A DNA stretch of 8,123 nt from JAPLYB01 sp964481435. Lineage in GTDB: Archaea; Nanobdellota; Nanobdellia; Pacearchaeales; UBA284. Both the position numbers and the translations under genes were made by a program. Positions 1-5,598 of the stretch are shown here, one piece after another. Each line of letters begins with the position of its first letter. Position 1 is the first letter of the stretch. The stretch covers positions 1 through 8,123 of the forward strand of contig CAYZTH010000028.1 in the NCBI GenBank assembly GCA_964481435.1. Direction: 5' to 3'. The notes under the pieces were generated by a model. It was not told where the DNA came from, did no database searches, and saw only the letters and a list, made by a program, of their open reading frames with translations.

Positions 1-1
1 T

Positions 2-979
2 TTATTAAATTATTTTTCAGATGCAGATCGAAATGATACAAGATATAATCAAACTATAAATTTTACCTTCAAAGAGTATGATACTAACCTCTCTGAGCTT
101 AATAGTTCCTCTCTAACTTTGAATAATACCAATTATACTCTTACAATCGGCTCTTCGAGGAATGTTTATGAATATCTTAGAATCACTGCTCTTGATCAGG
201 ATAATTCAAGCTTTAATGTGACTTCAAATTATTTCTTGATAAATCTCACCATCTCTTCGAGTGTTGTTGTACAGACTACCTCTGGGGGAGGTTCATCAGG
301 TGATAAAGTGGCTTCTATGGAGATAATTGTTCCCGACCCATTTACGATGTTTGCCATAGGGCAAGTGAGTATTCCTATAAAGATAAGAAATACTGGAAAG
401 CTCACTTTGACAAACATAGGGGTAAGTTCGTCAACTAAACGAGAGAATATAGGGCTAAATTTGAGTGAAAGCAGCTTTGGCAGCCTTCAAATTAATGAAA
501 CAAAAGAGATAACACTAAAGATAACAGCCAATGTTACTGATGTAAGAGATAAAGAGACTTTTGATATAACTGTCAGTGCTGGTTCTTTAAGTCCCATGGT
601 TAATGCATCTGCAAAAATCATTGTTACCTTAATGGAGGTAGACCAGGCCTTGAGGAAAAAATCACAGGATATAAACAGTCTCTTAAGAGAGTATATCAAT
701 AATAATCCAGAGTGTTTAGAATTAAAAGAAATCCTGAATAGGGCAGAAGCAGAGTTTACTAAAGGAGAGTATAATTCTTCTATAATTCTTGCAGAGAGGG
801 CTATACAGGCTTGTAAGGGTGTTGTTGAAAATGCTGGTGCAGGAAGAAGAAATATACTGATTGGCGGAATGAATAATTTTATAGTCATTTCAATTATTGT
901 GCTACTCGGGCTGATATTGATTGCGGCAGCATTTTCAGTGTACTATAGTAAAAGAAGATCTGGGATGAGAGGAAGATGA
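2..979 (+). CDS. Sequon-rich type I surface membrane protein, 5' end outside window
   Basis: The frame is open from base 2, so the start lies upstream; the TTG at 119 is only an internal codon. 325 residues are visible. The first ~80 are beta-rich and start with a YFSDAD motif like those in Ig/cadherin-like surface repeats. A TTSGGGSSG linker (about 93-100) leads to a domain at about 106-209 with the look of NEW3/CARDB-type Ig folds (IPIKIRNTG, then ETKEITLKI). Residues ~212-274 are a charged helical hairpin resembling a TPR pair. Residues ~293-315 form one membrane span, followed by the basic tail SKRRSGMRGR. I count 15 N-X-S/T sequons, ten of them in the first ~83 residues, so the ectodomain is probably heavily N-glycosylated. 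No catalytic motif is visible. It lies 81 bp upstream of the MoxR gene on the same strand and could be a client of that system (inference). Its full length and exact function cannot be judged here. Confidence 0.85.
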   Translation, partial: LLNYFSDADRNDTRYNQTINFTFKEYDTNLSELNSSSLTLNNTNYTLTIGSSRNVYEYLRITALDQDNSSFNVTSNYFLINLTISSSVVVQTTSGGGSSGDKVASMEIIVPDPFTMFAIGQVSIPIKIRNTGKLTLTNIGVSSSTKRENIGLNLSESSFGSLQINETKEITLKITANVTDVRDKETFDITVSAGSLSPMVNASAKIIVTLMEVDQALRKKSQDINSLLREYINNNPECLELKEILNRAEAEFTKGEYNSSIILAERAIQACKGVVENAGAGRRNILIGGMNNFIVISIIVLLGLILIAAAFSVYYSKRRSGMRGR

Positions 980-1000
980 GAGATAAACTTTATATATCTC
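980..1000 (+). promoter_or_regulatory. Candidate promoter and small inverted repeat before moxR
   Basis: TTTATATA at 989-996 is a good archaeal TATA box. A start site ~25 nt from its centre would fall near 1018 and give a leader of about 40 nt before the MoxR ATG. The same bases form an inverted repeat, GAGATA (980-985) and TATCTC (995-1000), followed by a CTTTTT tract near 1004-1009. The stretch could therefore also end transcription of the surface-protein gene. Sequence alone does not separate the two readings. Confidence 0.45.
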
Positions 1001-1060
1001 AATCTTTTTAATTAATAAGTGATGCTGAATTGAGAAAGAAGATATTAAAAAGAGTAAAAG

Positions 1061-2041
1061 ATGAAAAAAAGAAGAGGTGTTAAGTCGGTAAAGTATTCTG
1101 TTATACTTGACAGAATTAAAAGAGAAATTTCTAAAGTCATTGTCGGGCAAGAAAAGGTCATAGATGGTGTTTTGAGAGCAGTCTTATCTGATGGGCATGT
1201 TTTAGTGGAGGGAGTTCCTGGAATAGCCAAGACACTTTTGATAAGAGCCCTGGGAAAAGCATCTGGTTGTGAAACAAAGAGGATACAGTTTACCATTGAT
1301 TTGCTACCTACAGATATCTTGGGATTGACAAGTTTTTCAAAAGGGAAAGGTCTTATTTTCATCAAGGGGCCTATTTTTGCTAATTTTTTAATTGCTGATG
1401 AGATAAACAGGGCTTCTTCAAAGACACAGTCTGCACTGCTTGAGGCTATGCAGGAGAAAATTGTAAGCATCTCAAGATCAACCTACAATCTGCCATTGCC
1501 TTTCTTTGTTATGGCAACCCAGAATCCGATTGAATCTGCAGGAGTTAATCCTTTGCCAGAAGCACAAGTAGACAGATTCTTATTCAAGTTGAATATGCCG
1601 TATCCCTCTGGAGATGAAGAGCAGAGGATAATGAAAGAAAACTCGACCCTGAAAAAATTCGAGGATTTTCATATTAAGGGGGTTACAAATGCAAAGCAGA
1701 TTATAGAAATGCAAAAATTTGTCAAGACAATTTATTTATCAAAACAGATTGAAAGATATATCATTAAAATTGTTGAATCTACAAGAAAAAAGAATAAGAA
1801 AATTCTCTTGTCTAAGTATATTTACCTGGGCGCTTCTCCCAGAGCTTCTATTGGTTTGTTTATTGCTTCAAAAGCACAGGCGCTCCTTGAAGGAAAATCA
1901 TATGTCACTCCACATCATGTAAAAACAGTTGCTCATGACGTTTTGAGGCATAGAATTCTTTTGAATTATGAAGGCCAAGCAGAGAATGTTCAGGTTGAAG
2001 ATATAATTACAGAGATATTGTCTAAGGTTCAGGTGCCATAA
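1061..2041 (+). CDS. MoxR-family AAA+ ATPase
   Basis: 326 residues, normal for the MoxR family. Motifs appear in order: Walker A GVPGIAKT (51-58; the Ala before Lys is usual in MoxR), Walker B FLIADE (109-114) followed by INRA, sensor 1 in MATQNP (Asn155), a PEAQVDRF arginine-finger segment (166-173) and sensor 2 in GASPRAS (Arg261). The C-terminal ~60 residues form the helical lid. The protein has no membrane span and should act in the cytoplasm. The family uses ATP to remodel or load partner proteins, usually VWA/MIDAS proteins encoded beside it, as the next genes show. The ATG at 1061 is the first possible start after an in-frame TAA at 1055-1057; its ribosome site is weak. The DUF58 gene follows after 54 bp, so co-transcription is likely. 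All nucleotide-binding residues are present, so it is probably active. The specific client is unknown. Confidence 0.96.
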   Translation: MKKRRGVKSVKYSVILDRIKREISKVIVGQEKVIDGVLRAVLSDGHVLVEGVPGIAKTLLIRALGKASGCETKRIQFTIDLLPTDILGLTSFSKGKGLIFIKGPIFANFLIADEINRASSKTQSALLEAMQEKIVSISRSTYNLPLPFFVMATQNPIESAGVNPLPEAQVDRFLFKLNMPYPSGDEEQRIMKENSTLKKFEDFHIKGVTNAKQIIEMQKFVKTIYLSKQIERYIIKIVESTRKKNKKILLSKYIYLGASPRASIGLFIASKAQALLEGKSYVTPHHVKTVAHDVLRHRILLNYEGQAENVQVEDIITEILSKVQVP

Positions 2042-2043
2042 AC

Positions 2044-2094
2044 ATGAATTATTCAGTTGAAAATCTGCTTATTAGAAGGGGAGTAATTTTGTAA
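2044..2094 (+). other. Possible 16-codon mini-ORF linking moxR and the DUF58 gene
   Basis: ATG at 2044, two bases after the MoxR stop, opens a frame that encodes MNYSVENLLIRRGVIL and ends with TAA at 2092-2094, one base before the DUF58 ATG. It spans the DUF58 ribosome site. It could support translational coupling by reinitiation, or it may be chance in a 54 bp gap. There is no evidence that the peptide has a function. Confidence 0.2.
2077..2083 (+). promoter_or_regulatory. Ribosome binding site for the DUF58 gene
   Basis: AGGGGAG lies 12 nt before the ATG at 2096. It complements the CCUCC core of the archaeal 16S 3' end. The spacing is long but equals that of the GGAGGT site before the gene starting at 5213, which suggests a local habit. 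An in-frame TAA at 2084-2086 excludes any longer start. Confidence 0.6.
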
Positions 2095-2095
2095 A

Positions 2096-3031
2096 ATGTT
2101 TAAGAAAAATAAAAAAGCAAGCAAGAGAGTTGTAAGAAGAATAGAGATAGATGTCACGAGAATTATCAATCAACTTGGAATTAATGTAAGGAAGATAGTT
2201 CAATCTAAACTTGTGGGGAAGTATAAGTCTGTTTTTAAGGGTAAGGGCTTGGAGTTTGAAGATTTTAGGGATTATACCCCGGAAGATGATTATTACCGGA
2301 TTGACTGGAAAGCTAGCCAGAAAGCGAACAAGCTTCTTGTCAGGGAGTATATTGAAGAGAGAAGAATAAAGGTCTATTTTCTTATTGATACAAGTGAGTC
2401 TATGCTTTTTGGGTCTACAGATAAGCTTAAGCACGAGTACGCTGCAGATGTGGCTGCATTATTGGGATATATTGCCTTAAATTCAAACGATGCATTTGGT
2501 TTTGGTTTTTTTAATGACAAAATAAATAAATTTGTCAAGCCAGTTACTGGAAAAAGGCAATTTTTCATTTTTTTAAAAGAACTTTCTGATTCTAAAAATT
2601 ATGGAGGAAAGTTTGATATAGAAGGGTCTCTCCAGTATTTATTCAATCTGATTGAAGAAAAATCATTGGTTGTAATTATATCTGATTTTATAGGCATCAA
2701 GAAGAATTTTGAGAAAATACTAGGGCTCTATGGGAAGAAATTTGACACAATCGCAGTGATGATAAAAGATCCCCGGGACGAGAACTTAGAAAATGTCGGA
2801 GAGATTGTGCTTCAGGATCCTTATAGCAATAAGACTTTACTGGTTGATACGAAGGTTATAAATAAAAAATATGGGGCATATGCCCGAAGAGAGGAAGAAA
2901 GCATAAAGGATATATTCTCAAAAAATGATATTGATTTTATCAAACTCACTACAAATATGGGTTTCCTTTCATCTTTGATTGCATTGTTCAAGAGAAGGGA
3001 ATCACGAAAAAAAGAGATTGTGGCTTTTTAA
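2096..3031 (+). CDS. DUF58 protein with VWA-like MIDAS, cytoplasmic
   Basis: 311 residues. The DUF58 signature is clear: GKGLEFEDFRDYTPEDDYY (49-67), then RIDWKAS (68-74), LLVREY (80-85) and the MIDAS motif DTSES (98-102) at the start of a VWA-like fold. A later VVIISDF strand carries a further likely metal-site Asp. There is no membrane span, unlike the longer DUF58 proteins with two N-terminal helices. It resembles the ~300-residue form found next to MoxR in Bat-type operons. The first ~20 residues and the C-terminus (FKRRESRKK) are basic and may contact the membrane surface or a partner (inference). DUF58 proteins have no settled biochemical activity; the MIDAS suggests metal-dependent protein binding, with MoxR as the likely ATPase partner. 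The stop codon lies inside a strong hairpin, and the VWA gene follows after 82 bp with its own TATA-like box. Confidence 0.95.
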   Translation: MFKKNKKASKRVVRRIEIDVTRIINQLGINVRKIVQSKLVGKYKSVFKGKGLEFEDFRDYTPEDDYYRIDWKASQKANKLLVREYIEERRIKVYFLIDTSESMLFGSTDKLKHEYAADVAALLGYIALNSNDAFGFGFFNDKINKFVKPVTGKRQFFIFLKELSDSKNYGGKFDIEGSLQYLFNLIEEKSLVVIISDFIGIKKNFEKILGLYGKKFDTIAVMIKDPRDENLENVGEIVLQDPYSNKTLLVDTKVINKKYGAYARREEESIKDIFSKNDIDFIKLTTNMGFLSSLIALFKRRESRKKEIVAF

Positions 3032-3056
3032 ATTTTCAAAAATTTAAAACCACAAT
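3017..3056 (+). terminator. Long hairpin overlapping the DUF58 stop, likely 3' end signal
   Basis: ATTGTGG (3017-3023) pairs with CCACAAT (3050-3056). After a two-base bulge (3024-3025), TTTTAAATTT (3026-3035) pairs with AAATTTAAAA (3040-3049) around a TCAA loop. That is 17 pairs, including the stop codon at 3029-3031. It could be a terminator or an mRNA-protecting or processing structure. No clean T-tract follows at once, so the terminator label is tentative. Confidence 0.5.
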
Positions 3057-3064
3057 GCATAAGA

Positions 3065-3072
3065 TATAAATA
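3065..3072 (+). promoter_or_regulatory. TATA-like box upstream of the VWA gene
   Basis: TATAAATA follows the DUF58 hairpin. A start site ~25 nt from its centre would fall near 3094 and leave ~20 nt of leader. That leader contains GAGGGA (3105-3110), a ribosome site three bases before the ATG at 3114. The layout suggests that the VWA gene is transcribed at least partly on its own. Confidence 0.45.
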
Positions 3073-3113
3073 ATTAGATTATGTTGAAAATATAATAAAA
3101 AAAAGAGGGAAAA

Positions 3114-4037
3114 ATGAGGTTAATACTTGAAAATTGGTACTATCTTTTGATATTTTTAGTAGTCTTGATTGGGGTGGTTTTTGTTCATTTCATTTCTTTA
3201 AAGTATACAAGAAGAAAAGCCCTTAGATTTGCAAATTTTAGCGCTATTGAAAGAGTCTTTGGAACACAGATTATATCCAAAAATCTGACGGGATTATATC
3301 TGATGGCCGGTGTTGTCTTTTTTATTTTCTTAGCTCTGGCTCAGCCTTCGATAGTATATACCGGAAATGTGGCAAGCTCTAATTTTGTTTTAGTTATAGA
3401 TTCTTCTAGCAGTATGCTGGCAAATGATATTCTTCCAAATAGATTAGCGGTTGTAAAGGAGACTGCTATAAATTTTATTGATACTATGAAAGGACAGGCC
3501 CAGATGGGTGTAGTCTCATTTTCAGGAGTCAGTTTTATTGAGCAAACAATTACAAATGACAAGCAAAAGATAAAATCTGCAATATCAAAAGTCACTACAA
3601 AGGATATTGATGGCACAGACATCAGCGGGGCGATTATCACTTCTGCAAATTTATTGAAGTCTCATGGCATTAGTGGAGCAGTAATTGTTTTGACAGATGG
3701 GCAGGCGAATATCGGGGCTGTTGAAAATTTTTATGATTATACTCAGGGCATGTCTATATATTTGGTTGTTGTTGGAACAAACCAAGGCGGCATGTTTTTA
3801 GAGAACATCACCTCTAAGGCTACTTCAGATAGTATAAAACATATTTTAGAACCGATTGGCGGAAAATACTATAATGTCAGTTCTAAAGAAGAGCTAAGAA
3901 AAGCTTATAATGAAATCTTGCCAATAAAAAAAGGAGAAAGAATTTTTGATTTTACTTCTATATGCTTGATAATAGCAGTGTGTCTCCTATTAGCTGAATG
4001 GGCACTATTAAATCTCAAATACAGAACTCTCCCTTAA
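3114..4037 (+). CDS. BatA-like VWA membrane protein
   Basis: 307 residues with the BatA/BatB layout: a membrane span at about 8-28, a basic loop (KYTRRKALRFA), a second span at about 59-77, a VWA domain from about 90 to 270, and a third span at about 281-298. The MIDAS is complete: DSSSS (96-100), Thr168 in DGTDISGAI, and Asp195 in LTDGQ. This predicts a metal-dependent protein-binding domain between the second and third spans; in the family its side of the membrane is usually inferred as cytoplasmic for a MoxR partner or periplasmic for envelope clients. Length is close to that of bacterial BatA (about 320-340). It follows MoxR and DUF58 on the same strand, as in aerotolerance (Bat) operons. 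GAGGGA just before the ATG supports the start. It ends 50 bp from a convergent gene. No residues appear to be missing. Confidence 0.94.
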   Translation: MRLILENWYYLLIFLVVLIGVVFVHFISLKYTRRKALRFANFSAIERVFGTQIISKNLTGLYLMAGVVFFIFLALAQPSIVYTGNVASSNFVLVIDSSSSMLANDILPNRLAVVKETAINFIDTMKGQAQMGVVSFSGVSFIEQTITNDKQKIKSAISKVTTKDIDGTDISGAIITSANLLKSHGISGAVIVLTDGQANIGAVENFYDYTQGMSIYLVVVGTNQGGMFLENITSKATSDSIKHILEPIGGKYYNVSSKEELRKAYNEILPIKKGERIFDFTSICLIIAVCLLLAEWALLNLKYRTLP

Positions 4038-4039
4038 TC

Positions 4040-4057
4040 CTTAAGTAATTACTTAGG
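4040..4057. repeat. Palindrome between convergent genes
   Basis: TAAGTAATTACTTA (4042-4055) is a perfect 14-bp palindrome, extended by a G-T wobble and one C-G pair to 4040-4057. It sits three bases after the VWA stop in the 50 bp gap between two converging genes. Symmetry suits a two-way terminator or a dimeric protein's binding site; as RNA it would form only a short hairpin with an AATT loop. Confidence 0.5.
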
Positions 4058-4087
4058 TTATCAAAAGAATTTAGGGGATTTATACTT

Positions 4088-4486
4088 TTATGATTTTAAA
4101 TGAGGCAGAGCGAGCAATCTACGCTTATACATCGGTTCCTCAAAAGGAAGGAGAGTTCCCCTGTCTAAAAATCCTGCTCCAGCTGGAGAAGAAGGGGTTC
4201 TGTCAACCATTGTTTTTAACCAAAGTCTTCTATTTTCTTCGACAACAGTGCAGGGATAAAGTCCTTTACAATGTGCGGTTTGTGCACCAAAATCCGAATA
4301 GCCAACAAATACATCTCTTAGAGCAAAAACAAGATCTCCTAGTTTTAAGTCATGTTTCCTTACTGGTTCTAAATCATCAGGCACGTCATATTCTTGTAAA
4401 CCTAAAAAATCTGTACTATACAACTCTACACTCTGTAGATTTTCCCAGTTTATTAACCATGGATTAGGAATTTTGTTTCGTATCAT
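4088..4486 (-). CDS. Hypothetical 132-residue protein, family not recognised
   Basis: I do not recognise this protein. It has no signal peptide, no membrane span and one Cys pair (HCKGLYPC), so it is probably a soluble cytoplasmic protein. The middle (KLGDLVFALRDVFVGY, then YPCTVVEE and RRLWLKTMV) looks like successive beta strands and could be a small barrel; the C-terminus is rich in Pro, Arg and Leu (PAGAGFLDRG, MYKRRLLALPH). The minus frame is preferred over the overlapping plus frame at 4090-4467 because it has a balanced composition and an excellent promoter: TTTATAAA centred 25.5 nt before the ATG at 4486, preceded by a purine-rich BRE-like stretch. That predicts a leaderless mRNA. It lies 64 bp downstream of the DUF4129-like gene on the same strand and converges on the VWA gene. 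Its link to the MoxR cluster is positional only. Confidence 0.7.
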   Translation of the reverse strand: MIRNKIPNPWLINWENLQSVELYSTDFLGLQEYDVPDDLEPVRKHDLKLGDLVFALRDVFVGYSDFGAQTAHCKGLYPCTVVEENRRLWLKTMVDRTPSSPAGAGFLDRGTLLPFEEPMYKRRLLALPHLKS

Positions 4487-4507
4487 TTTGTTTAGAGGAA
4501 AGTATTA

Positions 4508-4515
4508 TTTATAAA
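4508..4515 (-). promoter_or_regulatory. TATA box giving a leaderless transcript of the 132-residue gene
   Basis: On the minus strand TTTATAAA is preceded by the purine-rich AAAGAAAGA, which fits a BRE. The box centre is 25.5 nt from the A of the ATG at 4486, the same geometry as the box before the AbrB-like gene at 5425. Transcription should begin at or next to the start codon. Confidence 0.65.
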
Positions 4516-4550
4516 TCTTTCTTTATGTTGTCACTTAGAAGTAATAGAAT

Positions 4551-5213
4551 TCATCTAAGGATTTTAGAATGGGTTGCGCGGTTCTGTTTAGCTTGTTTTT
4601 TGAGTCTTTCAGGCCTCTCAAACTTCCTGACTTCTTTTGTATTCAAGGAATAAAGGATTTGTTCGAAATCCCTCTCTAAATTTTCAATATCTTTTCTTGT
4701 GATGTTTTCAGCGTATCTTACTTCTAATTGCTTTACGATGTCGATCATCTTCTGCCCTTGCCTCTTCTTGGCTAGTTCATCGGCAAGTTCGGCATCTGTA
4801 AACTCATATTCTATTCCTAGGAACTCTTTAAAGAAATTTCTGACTATCACCGAGAATTTGTTCCATATCATCACATCGCCCATATTTTTCTGCTTTAGAA
4901 ACAAGAGCTGCAATTTTTGTATGTATCTATTTATGGACTCTATTTTTTGTGTAGAAAGCGGATTTTCTTTGTATTTCTTGCCATCTAATCTTTTTTGCTG
5001 GTATTCCCTTATTTTCTTGGCTATGTCTGATCTGAATACTAAAATAATTATGAGTGCGATTGAAATAAGTATTACAATTATAGGGATGAGGATTATCGGC
5101 GTGAAAGAAATTGAGCCTATTTTAATGCCTTCAGCTGAGGCTTGTTTCAAGAAGAGGATAGATAATAACATAGAAAATGGCACAATAGCTATGAGTTTAG
5201 GGTTGATGTTCAT
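4551..5213 (-). CDS. Signal peptide/TM protein with DUF4129-like cytoplasmic domain
   Basis: 220 residues from the ATG at 5213. A TTG at 5270 would add a basic 19-residue extension, but GGAGGT at 5226-5231 favours the ATG. Residues 1-27 look like a signal peptide ending in ASA, 28-37 a short outside segment, 38-60 a membrane span, and 61-220 a cytoplasmic helical part. The stretch 117-190 matches the DUF4129 pattern as I know it: an aromatic/hydrophobic helix (FFKEFLG), then FTDAELADEL (Thr139, Glu142), then a helix ending in VRYAEN and a final helix. DUF4129 domains occur in MoxR-DUF58-transglutaminase clusters, often at the C-terminus of the transglutaminase. DUF4381 is a related alternative. 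The basic C-terminus (RLKKQAKQNR) may bind the membrane or nucleic acid. It likely partners MoxR/VWA despite opposite transcription (inference). No catalytic motif is seen. Confidence 0.85.
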   Translation of the reverse strand: MNINPKLIAIVPFSMLLSILFLKQASAEGIKIGSISFTPIILIPIIVILISIALIIILVFRSDIAKKIREYQQKRLDGKKYKENPLSTQKIESINRYIQKLQLLFLKQKNMGDVMIWNKFSVIVRNFFKEFLGIEYEFTDAELADELAKKRQGQKMIDIVKQLEVRYAENITRKDIENLERDFEQILYSLNTKEVRKFERPERLKKQAKQNRATHSKILR

Positions 5214-5225
5214 TTTTAGTCTTTT

Positions 5226-5231
5226 ACCTCC
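5226..5231 (-). promoter_or_regulatory. Shine-Dalgarno site that fixes the start at 5213
   Basis: GGAGGT on the minus strand, 12 nt before the ATG at 5213, is the best ribosome site in the window. It sits inside the longer reading frame that could start at TTG 5270, so it argues for the shorter protein. A weak TATA-like TTTTTAAA (5271-5278, minus strand) would start transcription near 5249. Confidence 0.7.
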
Positions 5232-5313
5232 CTTTTTGCCTCTCTTTGTGCTATAGTAAGTCGGTGCCAATTTAAAAATCTTGTTGTGGCGATAGTTGAG
5301 AGCTAAGACGTAC

Positions 5314-5328
5314 AGAAAGGTTTATAAC
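5314..5328 (+). promoter_or_regulatory. BRE/TATA promoter in the divergent intergenic region
   Basis: GAAAGG followed directly by TTTATAAC (5321-5328) is close to the archaeal BRE-TATA consensus. The box centre is 25.5 nt upstream of an ATG at 5350. It would transcribe the AbrB-like/protease operon with a ~75 nt leader, in addition to the nearer box at 5396-5403. Confidence 0.5.
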
Positions 5329-5352
5329 TATGTATTTCATAGTTTTACTATG
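5326..5352. repeat. Dyad plus third half-site, operator-like
   Basis: AACTATG (5326-5332) and CATAGTT (5338-5344) form a perfect 7-bp inverted repeat with a TATTT spacer. A third copy, ACTATG (5347-5352), repeats the first half-site 20 bp downstream, two helical turns. The cluster runs from the upstream TATA box to its expected start site, where a bound dimer would block transcription. The AbrB-like protein encoded next is an obvious candidate ligand (inference). Confidence 0.45.
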
Positions 5353-5379
5353 CAATGTCCTGTAATATGCGGGCCATAA
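5350..5379 (+). other. Possible leaderless 9-codon ORF (MQCPVICGP)
   Basis: The ATG lies exactly where transcription from the TTTATAAC box is expected to begin, and the frame closes with TAA at 5377-5379. The peptide has two Cys in a CPxxCG arrangement that recalls a zinc-knuckle start, but it is too short for a known fold. It may be a leader peptide or chance. Confidence 0.25.
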
Positions 5380-5395
5380 TTAGGCTAGTAATAAA

Positions 5396-5403
5396 TTTAT
5401 AAA
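5396..5403 (+). promoter_or_regulatory. TATA box for leaderless AbrB-like gene
   Basis: TTTATAAA is centred 25.5 nt upstream of the A of the ATG at 5425, the same octamer and distance as for the minus-strand gene starting at 4486. There is no ribosome site before 5425, which agrees with a leaderless mRNA. The box overlaps a 10-bp palindrome, ATAAATTTAT (5391-5400). Confidence 0.65.
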
Positions 5404-5424
5404 TGAAAAAAAGCTATATTGAAA

Positions 5425-5598
5425 ATGGATAAAACCGGAGTGAGTTTTATTAAAAAAGTGGTGAAATCAAGAAACAGCTATCTTCTTTGGATACCAAAAG
5501 ATGAGGCCGAGTTCCTCGATATTAATGATTCAGATTTTGTAAAGGTCTCGTTGGAAAAATTAAATATAGAAAAAAAAGAAAAAAAGGGGAAAAAATGA
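5425..5598 (+). CDS. Small AbrB/SpoVT-like protein, likely DNA-binding regulator
   Basis: 57 residues. The core matches archaeal AbrB/MazE-type swapped-hairpin proteins: VVKSRNSYLLWIPKD (12-26) occupies the place of the usual K-x-G-N-S-x-x-x-x-IPK strand, followed by EAEFLDIND and a DFVKVSLEKL strand (37-46) where the family has GDxVxVxxxxx. The tail is almost all Lys and Glu (EKKEKKGKK). Family members dimerise through this fold and bind DNA as autorepressors or antitoxins; Asn34-Asp37 replaces the common glycine turn, so DNA binding is likely but not certain. There is no toxin gene next to it. The start at 5425 rests on the leaderless TATA geometry. The stop overlaps the protease start as ATGA (5595-5598), so the two are translationally coupled. 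The probable role is control of this operon. Confidence 0.75.
   Translation: MDKTGVSFIKKVVKSRNSYLLWIPKDEAEFLDINDSDFVKVSLEKLNIEKKEKKGKK

Noticed and set aside
487..888. Minus-strand 133-residue frame inside the surface-protein gene
   Set aside because: Antisense shadow of a well-supported coding region, without a ribosome site or recognisable domain.
4090..4467. Plus-strand 125-residue reading frame opposite the 132-residue gene
   Set aside because: Its composition is poor in Gly and rich in Leu/Gln/His as expected of an antisense shadow, it has no ribosome site, and the minus frame has a textbook leaderless promoter.
4043..4545. AAGTAAT and ACTTAG blocks on both sides of the 132-residue gene (4043-4056 and 4533-4545), as possible insertion flanks
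   Set aside because: The blocks are 6-7 bp, in swapped order, and easily arise by chance in AT-rich DNA; there is no target duplication or transposase.
4534..4559. Inverted repeat CTTAGA/TCTAAG over the stop of the DUF4129-like gene, as a terminator
   Set aside because: The stem has only six AT-rich pairs with a 14-nt loop and no T-tract on the minus strand.
4699..5256. Plus-strand 185-residue frame opposite the DUF4129-like gene
   Set aside because: Ser/Phe/Cys-rich low-complexity translation with no ribosome site; the minus frame has GGAGGT, a signal peptide and a family-like domain.
5541..5598. Possible -1 frameshift on the A-runs joining the AbrB-like protein to the protease
   Set aside because: The protease frame is open back to 5529, so a slip is formally possible, but it would bury the signal peptide inside the chain and the ATGA overlap explains the layout. 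The open frame follows from A-richness.
5425..5598. Toxin-antitoxin pair involving the AbrB-like protein
   Set aside because: AbrB-fold proteins can be antitoxins, but the coupled gene is a secreted protease with no resemblance to MazF, VapC or other toxins.
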